In this document: positions 45,797 to 54,049 of the stretch, piece by piece
How the letters are laid out: every line of letters begins with the position of its first letter
Position numbering within the stretch: the stretch's first letter is position 1
From: Pseudomonadota bacterium
GTDB lineage: Bacteria; Pseudomonadota; Alphaproteobacteria; Rhizobiales; Hyphomicrobiaceae
Direction: 5' to 3'
Assembly (NCBI GenBank): GCA_023405815.1
Contig: JAEXXM010000011.1
Span: 69,715-133,714 of the forward strand
DNA length: 64,000 bases
Made by a program: the position numbers and the translations under genes
The notes under the pieces: model-generated
The model's database searches: none
What the model was told of the DNA's origin: nothing
What the model saw: the letters and a program-made list of their open reading frames with translations, nothing else

Positions 45797-48085
45797 TCAA
45801 GGCGGTGCCGCGGCCTCGTAGATGTCCTCCTCCTGCGCGTTGTGGATGCGCACGAGGGCCTCGATCGCGCCGATCACCCGTTGGGCGTCGCGCACCAGGT
45901 ACCGATCGGCATCCTCCGCCCGCAAGCCGTGTGCGAGCCGGGCGAGGAGCCGGCCCTGATGCAATATCTCGCGGTGGGCGCGGCTCATCGCCAAGAGGCC
46001 AGGGGCGTCGGCCATCAGCTTGGAGAGACGCGGATAAAGGATCGTCTCGTCCTCGCGCTCGTGCGCGACGATGCTGTCCTCGACGATGGCGTGGGCGTCG
46101 AGGATCAGATCGACAGCGCGCTGCCCGCTCGCATCGTCGAGCGCGTCGGATATGGACCGCAACTTGTCGAGCTCCTGCTCCACCCCGCGGTGCTCCTCGG
46201 CGAGCGACCGCGCCATTTGACTCGACAATGCTTCCCGGCGCCGGCGCCAGCCGGGCGTCAGCGCGCGCAAGGCGTTGAGGATCACCGCCACGTCGATCGC
46301 CTCCTGCGTCAGGGCCCCGGCGACCGGGGTGAGCCAGCCAAATGCGGCCGCGGCCATGGCGAGACCGGAAAGCCCCATGCCGGCGACGATGCTTTGGACG
46401 GCAATGCGACGCGCACGCCGGGCGATGGCGACAGCCTCGGAAACGCGGTCGAGCCTATCGACGACGATCACCACGTCGGCCGCCTCGGAGGATGCGCTCG
46501 CGCCGCGGGCGCCAAGCGCCACGCCGACGTCCGCCGCTGCGAGTGCCGGCGCGTCGTTTATGCCGTCTCCGACCATCAGCGTCGGGTGCTGGCGGCTCTC
46601 CATGACGACGGCATCGACCTTGTCGGACGGAACGCGGTCCGAGAGGACGGCATCGATATTGAGGGCGGCGGCAATGGTCTCGGCCGCGTCGGCATGGTCT
46701 CCGGTCACCATGACGATGCGGGCAACGCCGGCCGAACGCAGCGATTGGACGGCGCGAGGCGTCTCCTTGCGCAGCTCGTCGGCCATCAGCAGCGCGCCTA
46801 CGGGGCGGCCATCCACCTCGACGAACACGCTGAGGGCCGATCTCCAGGAGGCGCGGCGAAGGGCGCGGGCAGCCCACTCCTCGAGCTTTCGCGTTCCGTA
46901 GACGAGCTGGTGCGAGCCGACGCGGACCTTACGCCCGTCGACAACACCCTCGAGACCGGACCCCATCACCTCATGCACCTGCCGGGGCATCTGCAGGGTG
47001 ATGCCGCTTGAAGCCGCGGCGGACATGATCGCGGCCGCAACCACGTGCTGGGAGGCTTGCTCCAAAGAGGCCGCGAGCCGCAAGACCTCGTTGGCGTCGA
47101 CGCCAGGCGCGCTCTCGATGGCGATGAGGCGCGCTCCTCCGACGGTCAGAGTCCCCGTCTTGTCGAACAGGACGGTGTGCGTGCGCGCCAGCGCATCGAG
47201 TGGCGCTCCACCTTTGACGATGATGCCGCGCCACGCGGCCTGGGAGACGCCGGCGATGAATGCGACCGGAGCCGCAAGGATCAGGGGACACGGTGTTGCG
47301 ACCACGAGCACCGCGAGCGCGCGAACCGGGTCTCCCGACAGGGCCCAGGCAAGACCGGCGACGACGATCGTCAGAGGAAGCAGCAGGAGGGCGTAGCGGT
47401 CGGCCAGCCTGACGAAGGGTGCCCTGGCGGTCTGCGCGGCAGTGACGAGGCGGACTATGCCGGCGTACGTGCTCTCGTCGGCTGTCGCCGTCGAGGTGAT
47501 CTCGAAGGTATCGCCTGCATTCAGCGTGCCGCTGCGGGCGCTTTCTCCCGCCTTGCGGGCGACGGGGATCGGCTCTCCTGTCAAGGCCGACTCATCGAGC
47601 ACTGCGACCGGAGAGGTGATCAATCCGTCCACCGGCACGATCTCGCCGGCCCTGACGAGAACGGCATCGCCAATTTTCACCCTGCGGATATCGACGTCGG
47701 CTACTGCGTCTCCATCACGCAGATGGGCAAAGCGCGGGGCGCGATCGACGAGGGACTTCAGATTCTGCTCGGCGCGCGCGACAGCATAGTCCTCGAGCGC
47801 CGTTCCGCCCGCGTACATGATGGCGACGACGATGGCGGCCAAGGACTGGTCGAGGAGGAGAGCGGCGACCATCGCCAACAGGGCGATGGCATCGACGCCC
47901 ATGCGGCCTGCGCCCAAGTCGCGAACAATCGAGAGGGAAAGCGCGACGACGACGGGAATTGTCGCGGCTATCCAAATCCAACTCGCCAGCTCGGGGTAGC
48001 CGGCGAAGGTGGCGGCGCCGCCAGACGCAAGGCCGAGAAGGGCGACGAGGATAAGCGAGCGCTTGGCAACTCGTTCGTCGATCAT
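45797..48085 (-). CDS. P1B-5-type metal-transporting ATPase with C-terminal hemerythrin-like domain
   Basis: 762 residues from ATG 48085 (an upstream in-frame TTG is less likely). P-type signatures: DESALTGEP, TPCPLIL in the membrane near residue 262, DKTGTLT near 307, MVTGDHADAAETIA and GDGINDAPAL. The last transmembrane part reads TQEAIDVAVILNALRAL, the Q-E-x-x-D ... N-A-x-R signature of subgroup P1B-5. From about 615 on there is an extra all-alpha domain with His/Glu at EEHRGVEQ, AHEREDETI, SRAHREILH and RIHNAQEEDIYE: a hemerythrin-like di-iron site. P1B-5 proteins such as rhizobial Nia export nickel and iron(II); that substrate is inferred. No N-terminal metal-binding domain. Confidence 0.92.
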   Translation of the reverse strand: MIDERVAKRSLILVALLGLASGGAATFAGYPELASWIWIAATIPVVVALSLSIVRDLGAGRMGVDAIALLAMVAALLLDQSLAAIVVAIMYAGGTALEDYAVARAEQNLKSLVDRAPRFAHLRDGDAVADVDIRRVKIGDAVLVRAGEIVPVDGLITSPVAVLDESALTGEPIPVARKAGESARSGTLNAGDTFEITSTATADESTYAGIVRLVTAAQTARAPFVRLADRYALLLLPLTIVVAGLAWALSGDPVRALAVLVVATPCPLILAAPVAFIAGVSQAAWRGIIVKGGAPLDALARTHTVLFDKTGTLTVGGARLIAIESAPGVDANEVLRLAASLEQASQHVVAAAIMSAAASSGITLQMPRQVHEVMGSGLEGVVDGRKVRVGSHQLVYGTRKLEEWAARALRRASWRSALSVFVEVDGRPVGALLMADELRKETPRAVQSLRSAGVARIVMVTGDHADAAETIAAALNIDAVLSDRVPSDKVDAVVMESRQHPTLMVGDGINDAPALAAADVGVALGARGASASSEAADVVIVVDRLDRVSEAVAIARRARRIAVQSIVAGMGLSGLAMAAAAFGWLTPVAGALTQEAIDVAVILNALRALTPGWRRRREALSSQMARSLAEEHRGVEQELDKLRSISDALDDASGQRAVDLILDAHAIVEDSIVAHEREDETILYPRLSKLMADAPGLLAMSRAHREILHQGRLLARLAHGLRAEDADRYLVRDAQRVIGAIEALVRIHNAQEEDIYEAAAPP

Positions 48086-48178
48086 GCGCGAATCCCAGCC
48101 GACCCGAGACAAATAGACCCTCTACGGTGGTATACCGGGATCCACATTCGCAAATCCTGCTGCGCCTAGGCCCGAACA

Positions 48179-48196
48179 GCAATATCTGCTCATTGC
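48179..48196. promoter_or_regulatory. Inverted repeat GCAAT-N8-ATTGC in the ATPase/DUF1348 divergent region
   Basis: A perfect 5-bp arm dyad within the 156-bp gap between the two divergent starts. A candidate operator only. A GGTATACC palindrome lies at about 48129-48136 closer to the ATPase. Confidence 0.3.
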
Positions 48197-48241
48197 ACAA
48201 GCTGCACTCCCTGAGCCAAGCCATCCCTACAGAAACGGAAA

Positions 48242-48712
48242 ATGGACATGTCACGTCCCCCGCTCCCCCCCTTCACTGAGGCAACGGCCATCGAGAAAGT
48301 CCGGCTTGCAGAGGACGGCTGGAACTCGCGCGATCCGAAAAAGGTCGCACTCGCCTATACGCCGGACAGCAGGTGGCGCAATCGCGCTGAGTTCTTCTCA
48401 GGGCGCGAAGCGATCGAAGCGTTCCTGACGCGGAAGTGGAACCGCGAGCTCGACTATCGCCTCATCAAGGAGCTGTGGACCTTCGCCGGCAACCGCATCG
48501 CGGTGCGCTTCGCCTACGAGTACCACGACGACAGCGGCCAGTGGTTCCGCGCCTACGGCAATGAAAACTGGGAGTTCGACGCGGACGGCCTGATGCGGCG
48601 GCGGCTCGCCAGCATCAACGAGCACCCGATCAAGCCGGAGGAGCGGAAGTATCATTGGCCGCTCGGGCGCCGGCCCGACGACTACCCGGGTCTGAGCGAC
48701 TTCGGCTTCTAG
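48242..48712 (+). CDS. DUF1348 / NTF2-like protein
   Basis: 156 residues. EKVRLAEDGWNSRDPKKVALAYTPDSRWRNR at the start and the middle FRAYGNENWEFDADGLMRRRLASIN are the DUF1348 signature; W-R-N-R, F-L-x-x-K-W and the closing H-P-I form its pattern. Function unknown; the fold is a cone-shaped pocket that usually binds a small molecule. Divergent from the ATPase; an inverted repeat GCAAT-N8-ATTGC lies at 48179-48196 between them. Its stop is 6 bp from the converging reductase gene. Confidence 0.92.
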   Translation: MDMSRPPLPPFTEATAIEKVRLAEDGWNSRDPKKVALAYTPDSRWRNRAEFFSGREAIEAFLTRKWNRELDYRLIKELWTFAGNRIAVRFAYEYHDDSGQWFRAYGNENWEFDADGLMRRRLASINEHPIKPEERKYHWPLGRRPDDYPGLSDFGF

Positions 48713-48718
48713 GGGAGG

Positions 48719-49486
48719 TCAGCCGCCGTAGCGCTCGGTGCGGATTGCGTTGCGCGATACTCCAGCCGCTAGGGCGGCATCGGCAGCGGCGCCGACGAAG
48801 GCGTTGGCGCCGCAGACGAAGACGTGCTTTGGGGACGACGGCAGCCGGGCGATGACGTCACGCAACATCGGCGCATCGACCCGGCGGCCGTAGTCCTGAG
48901 GGCGTTGCGGCGCATCGCGCGTCAATGCGAAATTGACCGTAAAGTCGTTTTGCCTGCGCTCGAACTCGATCAGCTCGTCGCGATAGAGCGTATCCTCCCA
49001 GGTGCGGGCCGACAGCAGCAGCGCCGTCGGCGGCGGTGCCAGGCCAGCTTGTCCCGTCCGCACCATCGACATGAGGGGGACGAGCCCGGAGCCGCCGCCA
49101 AGCAGCAGCAGCGGACCGCCATCGTCGGGGCTCCACACGAAGTGACCGCCCAAGGGGCCACGCATCTCGATGTCATCGCCGACGGCGGCGACCTCGTGGA
49201 AGAACGGGGATACTTCGCCGCTCTCCAGGAGGTCGATGGCAAGCTCGATCGTCGATGAGGGCGTGGCCGCCGGCGCCGAGGCAATCGAATAGCTACGCAT
49301 TGCCCGATAGCCGTCGGGCGCGGTGAGGCGCACGTCGACGTGCTGACCGGCGCGGAACTGGAACGGCACGGGGAGCGAGAAGAAGAAACTCTTGATGTGC
49401 GGCGTGCGCTGGACGACGTCGATGATGCGTGCGCTCTGCCACCTCGCCGCCGGCCGATCGCGATCCGCCCCCTCAGTCGGTATCAT
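48719..49486 (-). CDS. Ferredoxin-NADP reductase-like flavoprotein (partner of the sulfite-oxidase-like protein)
   Basis: 255 residues of the FNR fold: RSYSIAS (R-x-Y-S FAD motif) near 65, GPLGGHFVW, GGGSGLVPLMSM (NAD(P) binding) and CGANAFVGA near the C-terminus, ending ERYGG. No iron-sulfur domain is present. It starts within the last 14 bp of the preceding molybdoenzyme-like gene, a coupling often seen for this pair, so it likely passes electrons from the Moco protein to or from NAD(P)H. Cytoplasmic. Confidence 0.9.
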   Translation of the reverse strand: MIPTEGADRDRPAARWQSARIIDVVQRTPHIKSFFFSLPVPFQFRAGQHVDVRLTAPDGYRAMRSYSIASAPAATPSSTIELAIDLLESGEVSPFFHEVAAVGDDIEMRGPLGGHFVWSPDDGGPLLLLGGGSGLVPLMSMVRTGQAGLAPPPTALLLSARTWEDTLYRDELIEFERRQNDFTVNFALTRDAPQRPQDYGRRVDAPMLRDVIARLPSSPKHVFVCGANAFVGAAADAALAAGVSRNAIRTERYGG

Positions 49487-50078
49487 AACGCTGCTCGCGC
49501 CAGGGATCGCCGTACATGTGATAGCCGCGCAGCTCCCAGAATCCGGCCGTGTCGCGCTCGGTGAACTGCAGCCCGCTCAGCCATTTCGCCGACTTCCAGA
49601 AGTAGAGGTGCGGCACCAGCAGGCGAGCCGGCCCACCGTGATCAGGCTCGATCGGCGCACCATCGTAGCGGAGCGCGACCATGGCCTTGCCGCCGATCAG
49701 GTCTTTGGTCGGCACGTTGGTCGAGTAACCGTCGAACGAGTGCGCGAGCGTGAAGTCGGTCGGGGCCTCTAGCCCTGCCACCGCTAGGAGGTCGTCGATG
49801 AGCACGCCTTCCCAATGGGTGTCGAACTTGGACCAGGTCGTGACGCAGTGGATGTCGCGCGTCAGCTTGGTCTGTGGAAGGGCGTTGAACTCCTCCCAGC
49901 TCCAGCGCCTGACGGGCTTGGGACCAACCTTCAGCGTGAAGCTCCACTGGTCCGTCGCTATGTGCGGCGTCGGTCCGGCGGACAGAACGGGGAAATCGTC
50001 GACGAGGTGCTGCCCCGGGGGGATGCGGTCCTCCGTGCCTGTCGGCCTGCCTCTACCCGTGAAGCCGCGTGTGACCAT
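49473..50078 (-). CDS. Sulfite-oxidase-like molybdopterin protein
   Basis: 201 residues from ATG 50078 (upstream in-frame ATG leads to no meaningful extension). The Moco-binding block is DIHCVTTWSKFDTHWEGV with the Mo-ligand Cys, then DDLLAV, GYSTNVPTKDLIGG, HGGPARLLVPHLYFWKSAKWL. There is no Tat signal, unlike YedY/MsrP, so it should work in the cytoplasm. The family ('sulfite oxidase-like oxidoreductase') has unproven substrate; no Moco synthesis genes are seen in the window. Paired with the flavoprotein by a 14-bp overlap. Confidence 0.9.
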   Translation of the reverse strand: MVTRGFTGRGRPTGTEDRIPPGQHLVDDFPVLSAGPTPHIATDQWSFTLKVGPKPVRRWSWEEFNALPQTKLTRDIHCVTTWSKFDTHWEGVLIDDLLAVAGLEAPTDFTLAHSFDGYSTNVPTKDLIGGKAMVALRYDGAPIEPDHGGPARLLVPHLYFWKSAKWLSGLQFTERDTAGFWELRGYHMYGDPWREQRYDTD

Positions 50079-50163
50079 GTGATGCGTTTCCCTTGCCGGA
50101 CGTTCGATATGGCAAGCGAAGGCTAACACCGTCTTGCGCGTCAATGGGCTTATTGATGCGATC

Positions 50164-50291
50164 TATAAGATGCGACCGCGTGTCGTTTGTTTATGACACG
50201 GCGTTGGGCGAGGGTTGCGGGACCTCGGCAGCCCCTACCTGCCGGCTTACTTTCCCGACCGCGTTCGTCGCGCGGTCGGGATTATTTTTTG
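50164..50291 (+). ncRNA. Candidate small RNA ending in an intrinsic terminator
   Basis: TATAAG at 50164-50169 could be a -10. Then GTGTC-N10-GACAC (about 50180-50199) and a GC-rich part, then a strong terminator. No gene with coding features lies upstream on this strand, because the flanking genes are both on the other strand. A -35 box is not obvious, and I find no match to 6S, SRP or other RNAs known to me. Treated as candidate only. Confidence 0.35.
50254..50291 (+). terminator. Strong + strand intrinsic terminator without an upstream gene
   Basis: Perfect 10-bp stem CCCGACCGCG (50254-50263) / CGCGGTCGGG (50271-50280), 7-nt loop, then ATTATTTTTTG. In the minus direction the stem is followed by AAAGTAAG, so it cannot serve the sulfatase as a usual terminator. 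Confidence 0.85.
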
Positions 50292-50302
50292 TGCGCTCGC
50301 GG

Positions 50303-52201
50303 TCATGCCTTGCGGCATGCCATCTCGCCCGGCACCACGCCGCTTTGAGGCACGAGCCGCTTCTTCCCGCATTGCTCGGCCAGAAGCTGCTTCAGCTGCG
50401 CCTCGCGCTCCTGCCACTTCGGATTGCCGGCAAGGTTCTCGAGCTCGAGCGGGTCGGCCGAGACGTTGTACATCTCGAACTCTTCCGCAACCGGGACCGT
50501 CTTGACGTTCTGCTGATAGAGCCGCTGTGCCGTGCCCTCGTCCGTCGACTCACGCCGCAGGGGTCTGACGACGAGGTCTTGCACGCCGCTATCGCCCGGC
50601 GTTCCGGGGCTCGACCAGTAGCGCGGGTGATCGAAGTAGCGGGAATACTTCCACACCGCGCCGTCGAGCTCGGCGATGACGGTCTCGACGTGGTTCGGCT
50701 GCGAGACTGAATCGTAGCTGAGGCCGATGAAGTTCTTCTGGTCGAGGCCACGGCTCGGGTCGTCATCCGTCATGAAGAAGATCGGCGCGGCGAGCTTCTC
50801 CGGCTCTGCAGTACCCATGATGATCGGTGACAGGTCGCGACCGACGAGAGGCAACGGGTCGGTGAAGCCAGACGCGAGCTGCTGACGGGCGACCTCCGCG
50901 TCGATGCCGGCGAGTCCGAGAATCGTCGGCGCCAGATCGATGTGGCTCGTGAGCATCGGCACCGAACGCGCCTTGGTCTCACCCGGCGGCACGACGACGA
51001 ACGGCACGTGCAGCGCCTCCTCGTAGGCCATGTACCACTTCTGGAACAGGCCGCCGTGCGAGCCCAAGAGGTCGCCATGGTCGGAGGTGAAGATGATGAC
51101 CGTGTTGTCGAGGAAGCGCGAAGCCTCGAGCGCGCCGACGACCTCGCCAAGATGCTTATCGACGTCGGCGTGCAGCCTGTAATAGAGGCGGTAGTATTCG
51201 GGGCGCACGGCGCTCGCCTGCATGAACTGGCCGTAGGCGTCCTTGTACGAGCTTTGGCACGAGGGCTTGCCGTCGAGCTTTTCCATTCTCGTCCTGGCGA
51301 ACTTGTCCTTGTCGAATACCTCCTTCGGCACGTAGTCGGGGACGGAGAAGTCGTACTGATCCTGCAGCGCTGCAGTGAGGTTGGTGAAAAAGCCCCACAG
51401 CGCAATGTCGTGCGGATTGGTGAAGGACGCCATGATGAACCAGGGCGCATCGTCCTTGGATGCATCGAGATCCTGGAGGAGCTTCACGACCTGGGCAGAG
51501 ATAGCAGGATCGCGGCCCTGCTTGCCGTTGGCCGCGGATGAGCCGGAGCGCAGCGGGTCGGAGCCGTGAGGCTCCGGCCCCACCCATCCGTCGAAGCCGT
51601 ATTTGTCGAGGACGTTGGCCTTGAGGTAGGTGCCCTCCTTGGCCGGATCGGCGAAACCGTTCTCGTCGTAGCTGGTGACGACGGCCTCAGTGCCGGGAAT
51701 TTTCAAGTCGGCCTCGTGGGCATGCCACTTGCCCTTCCAGAAGGTCCGGTATCCGCCGGTGCGCAGATAGTGGCCGAGCGTCGGAACGGAGCCGGGGCTC
51801 AGCCACCACATCGCGGGATCGTTGGCGGCCTTGGCGGCACCGTCGGTGTTGGAGACGCCGTGCAGGGAAGGATAGTGACCCGTGTAGAGGGAGGTGCGGC
51901 TCGGCACACAGGCGACGGAGGCGATGTAATGGCGCTCGAAGGTGAGCCCTTTCGCGGCGAGAGCGTTCTGCGCCGGCAGGTAGGCCCTGCGGAACTCCTT
52001 CAGCGCCTCGCTTTCATAGACGGTCGGATAGCGCTGCTCGTCGACGAGCAGAAACAGGATGTTGGGGCGCCTGTGCCCGCTGCCGCCCGCCGACCTGGCA
52101 GCGTCGGCTGCATGCGCGTCGAGCCCGGTGACGCCCGCAGCGGCTCCGGCGAGCCCGAGTTTCAGTGCGGTACGCCTGCTCACATCCTGACGATCCGTCA
52201 T
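50303..52201 (-). CDS. Tat-exported sulfatase (type I, CxPSR)
   Basis: 632 residues from ATG 52201 (GAGGGG in front). The N-terminus SRRTALKLGLAGAAAG is a Tat signal, with the maturation site around residues 30-33. The sulfatase core: PNILFLLVDEQRYP (metal-binding Asp), SVACVPSRTSLYTG with Cys98 for oxidation to formylglycine, KWHAHEAD, SDHGDLLGSHG and TFTNPHD-like ASFTNPHDIA. It should hydrolyse a sulfate (or phosphonate) ester in the periplasm. Substrate unknown. Divergent from a two-winged-helix regulator. Confidence 0.93.
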   Translation of the reverse strand: MTDRQDVSRRTALKLGLAGAAAGVTGLDAHAADAARSAGGSGHRRPNILFLLVDEQRYPTVYESEALKEFRRAYLPAQNALAAKGLTFERHYIASVACVPSRTSLYTGHYPSLHGVSNTDGAAKAANDPAMWWLSPGSVPTLGHYLRTGGYRTFWKGKWHAHEADLKIPGTEAVVTSYDENGFADPAKEGTYLKANVLDKYGFDGWVGPEPHGSDPLRSGSSAANGKQGRDPAISAQVVKLLQDLDASKDDAPWFIMASFTNPHDIALWGFFTNLTAALQDQYDFSVPDYVPKEVFDKDKFARTRMEKLDGKPSCQSSYKDAYGQFMQASAVRPEYYRLYYRLHADVDKHLGEVVGALEASRFLDNTVIIFTSDHGDLLGSHGGLFQKWYMAYEEALHVPFVVVPPGETKARSVPMLTSHIDLAPTILGLAGIDAEVARQQLASGFTDPLPLVGRDLSPIIMGTAEPEKLAAPIFFMTDDDPSRGLDQKNFIGLSYDSVSQPNHVETVIAELDGAVWKYSRYFDHPRYWSSPGTPGDSGVQDLVVRPLRRESTDEGTAQRLYQQNVKTVPVAEEFEMYNVSADPLELENLAGNPKWQEREAQLKQLLAEQCGKKRLVPQSGVVPGEMACRKA

Positions 52202-52308
52202 TGTATTTCCCCTCTTACTATCGACAATGCCGCAGCGGGGTGCCCGGCGCGGGAGCGGGTGCGTCGTCGTTGTCCGTCGCCCCCATTCGCTGGTTAACAG
52301 AGGACCGT

Positions 52309-53304
52309 GTGAGTTCAACTGTAGATATTCATACGCATTCCGGCGCCGAGCGCGGGGCACGCCAGCGCGAGGCTCCGTGGCTGCGGCCGGTCCCCGGGAA
52401 TCGGATCGAGCAGCTACTTTCCGACAGGGGGCCGATCTCGCAGCGGCAGCGCGAGGAGCTCAAATCAGCGCCGGGTTTCCACGATGCTGTGCAGCGCATG
52501 GCGACGGCTCTGGTCGAACACCACCGCGGCAATCGCGTGCTGAACGCGATCCTGAGCGATCGTGGACGCTTTTTCGCGGTCCTGTTCATGCTCGATCTGC
52601 ATTTCCGCCGTCACGACGAGGGCATCGGCCTCACGCCAGGCCGGCTGAAGGAGCTGTGCGTCGAGCAAGGTATCTGCAGCGCGACGCGCGCGGGCGCACT
52701 GCTCGCGCTCATGAAGCTCGCCGGCTATGTCGCGCCGGCTCCGGACCGGCGCGACCGCCGTCTGCGGGAGCTGGTGCCGACGGAGCGACTTATCGCGCAG
52801 CAGCGCGCTAGATGGCACTACCATTTCGTGGCTGCCGCGCCGCTTCTTCCGGCTGCCGCGCGTGCAGTTCAGGCGCTCGACAATCCGGAGTTCGTGCAGG
52901 GACTGGCGCGGCTTCTCAGCTCGCACTTTCGCGCCGGCTTTCGGTTCGTAGATCACGTGCCGGCGCTCCGCCTCTTCGGCGAGCGCAACGGCGGAATGTT
53001 CCTTCTATTCACTTTGGTATCCTCGGCCAGCCCGACCCTCAAGCGTCACGATCCGATCCCCGTCTCGATCTCGGGGCTCGCGCGCGGCATCAGCTCGTCG
53101 CGCGTGCATGTCTTGAAGCTCTTGCGGGACGCCGAGAGCGAGGGGTTCGTAAAGCGCGTGGAGAACGGGAGCGTCGTCATCCTGCCGGCGCTCGAGCGCG
53201 ATGTGCTCGAGTTCCTCGCGCTCGGATTTCTGTGGCTCGACTACTTCGCGGGGATCGCGCTCGACCACATCGGGAAAGACGCGGGCGCCGGCGCTCGGGG
53301 GTAG
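52309..53304 (+). CDS. Putative transcriptional regulator with two winged-helix segments
   Basis: 331 residues from GTG 52309 (AGAGGA ahead); a later ATG near 52498 is possible. Two MarR-like winged-helix segments: LTPGRLKELCVEQGICSATRAGALLALMKLAGYV in the first half, and VSISGLARGISSSRVHVLKLLRDAESEGFVK near the end, with a helical segment between. I do not recognise a named family. It is divergent from the sulfatase across 107 bp, so it may control that gene (inference). Confidence 0.68.
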   Translation: MSSTVDIHTHSGAERGARQREAPWLRPVPGNRIEQLLSDRGPISQRQREELKSAPGFHDAVQRMATALVEHHRGNRVLNAILSDRGRFFAVLFMLDLHFRRHDEGIGLTPGRLKELCVEQGICSATRAGALLALMKLAGYVAPAPDRRDRRLRELVPTERLIAQQRARWHYHFVAAAPLLPAAARAVQALDNPEFVQGLARLLSSHFRAGFRFVDHVPALRLFGERNGGMFLLFTLVSSASPTLKRHDPIPVSISGLARGISSSRVHVLKLLRDAESEGFVKRVENGSVVILPALERDVLEFLALGFLWLDYFAGIALDHIGKDAGAGARG

Positions 53305-53500
53305 CGCCGACGCCCTGTGTGGGATCGCCATCAGGGGAAGGAGGCGATCAGCTACTGCTTCGATTCCCCGGAAGCGGCGAAGTAGCGGGATCCATGGTGA
53401 TGCCTCGCCGGGTGTTCGTACCCCTAGTACCCATTGCGACTAGATCGCGACGCCTGGACGCAGGGGCACGCAACCGATGCGCTCAAAGCCCACCTCTTAA

Positions 53501-53526
53501 GGAACGCGCCAAGTCAAATAGCCGTT
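53501..53526 (+). promoter_or_regulatory. EcfG-type promoter just before the receiver gene
   Basis: GGAAC (53501-53505), 17 bases, CGTT (53523-53526): a perfect match to GGAAC-N16/17-CGTT. The start codon at 53536 is only nine bases past CGTT, so the transcript would be almost leaderless. Confidence 0.6.
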
Positions 53527-53535
53527 GTGTATCCC

Positions 53536-53946
53536 ATGGGTAGCCAGTCGCCAGCACAGGCTGCGGTGCTCGTCGTCGAGGATGAGCCGCTCGTGCGCTT
53601 GTACGTTTCCGACATCTTGGGTCAATCGGGCTTTGAAGTCATCGAAGCTGCGACGGGCGCCGAGGCTCTATCGCGGGTCGCGGAAGGGGGCCTGTGCGCC
53701 ATTGTCAGCGACGTCGACATGCCTGGCGACGTCGACGGGTTCGAGCTCGCGCGCCGCGTGCGGAAGGAGTTTCCGCGCACCGGTGTTGTGCTCGTTTCGG
53801 GAGTGCTGGAGCCGCAGACCTACCTGCCGACCGGGGTTCGCTTCTTGACCAAGCCGGTGAAGGCATCGACGTTGCTGCGGCTCGTTCGCGAGGTTGCCGA
53901 TCCCCGCGTCGAGCTGCCTGCGCCGGGGGCCGAAGGGGGCCCTTAA
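53536..53946 (+). CDS. Stand-alone response-regulator receiver protein
   Basis: 136 residues from ATG 53536. CheY-like: VVEDEPLVRLYVSDIL (acidic pair), phosphoacceptor Asp59 in AIVSDVDMPGDVDG, VVLVSG with the switch Ser, and FLTKPVKASTLLRLV with the conserved Lys. No output domain. Such single-domain proteins act in phosphorelays; a link to general stress is suggested by the promoter. Followed by ligD. Confidence 0.88.
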   Translation: MGSQSPAQAAVLVVEDEPLVRLYVSDILGQSGFEVIEAATGAEALSRVAEGGLCAIVSDVDMPGDVDGFELARRVRKEFPRTGVVLVSGVLEPQTYLPTGVRFLTKPVKASTLLRLVREVADPRVELPAPGAEGGP

Positions 53947-54049
53947 AGCGAACTTTACTGGCAGCATGCGAGGTAATGTGCTCGCCGCGCGGCGGACTTG
54001 CTCTGCACGCGCCAAACCCAGCGTCAGGCGCATGATAGGGTTGGCGCCA

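Noticed and set aside
50254..50291. Reading the hairpin as the sulfatase terminator
   Set aside because: On the minus strand it is followed by AAAGTAAG rather than a T-run, so its polarity is wrong for that gene.
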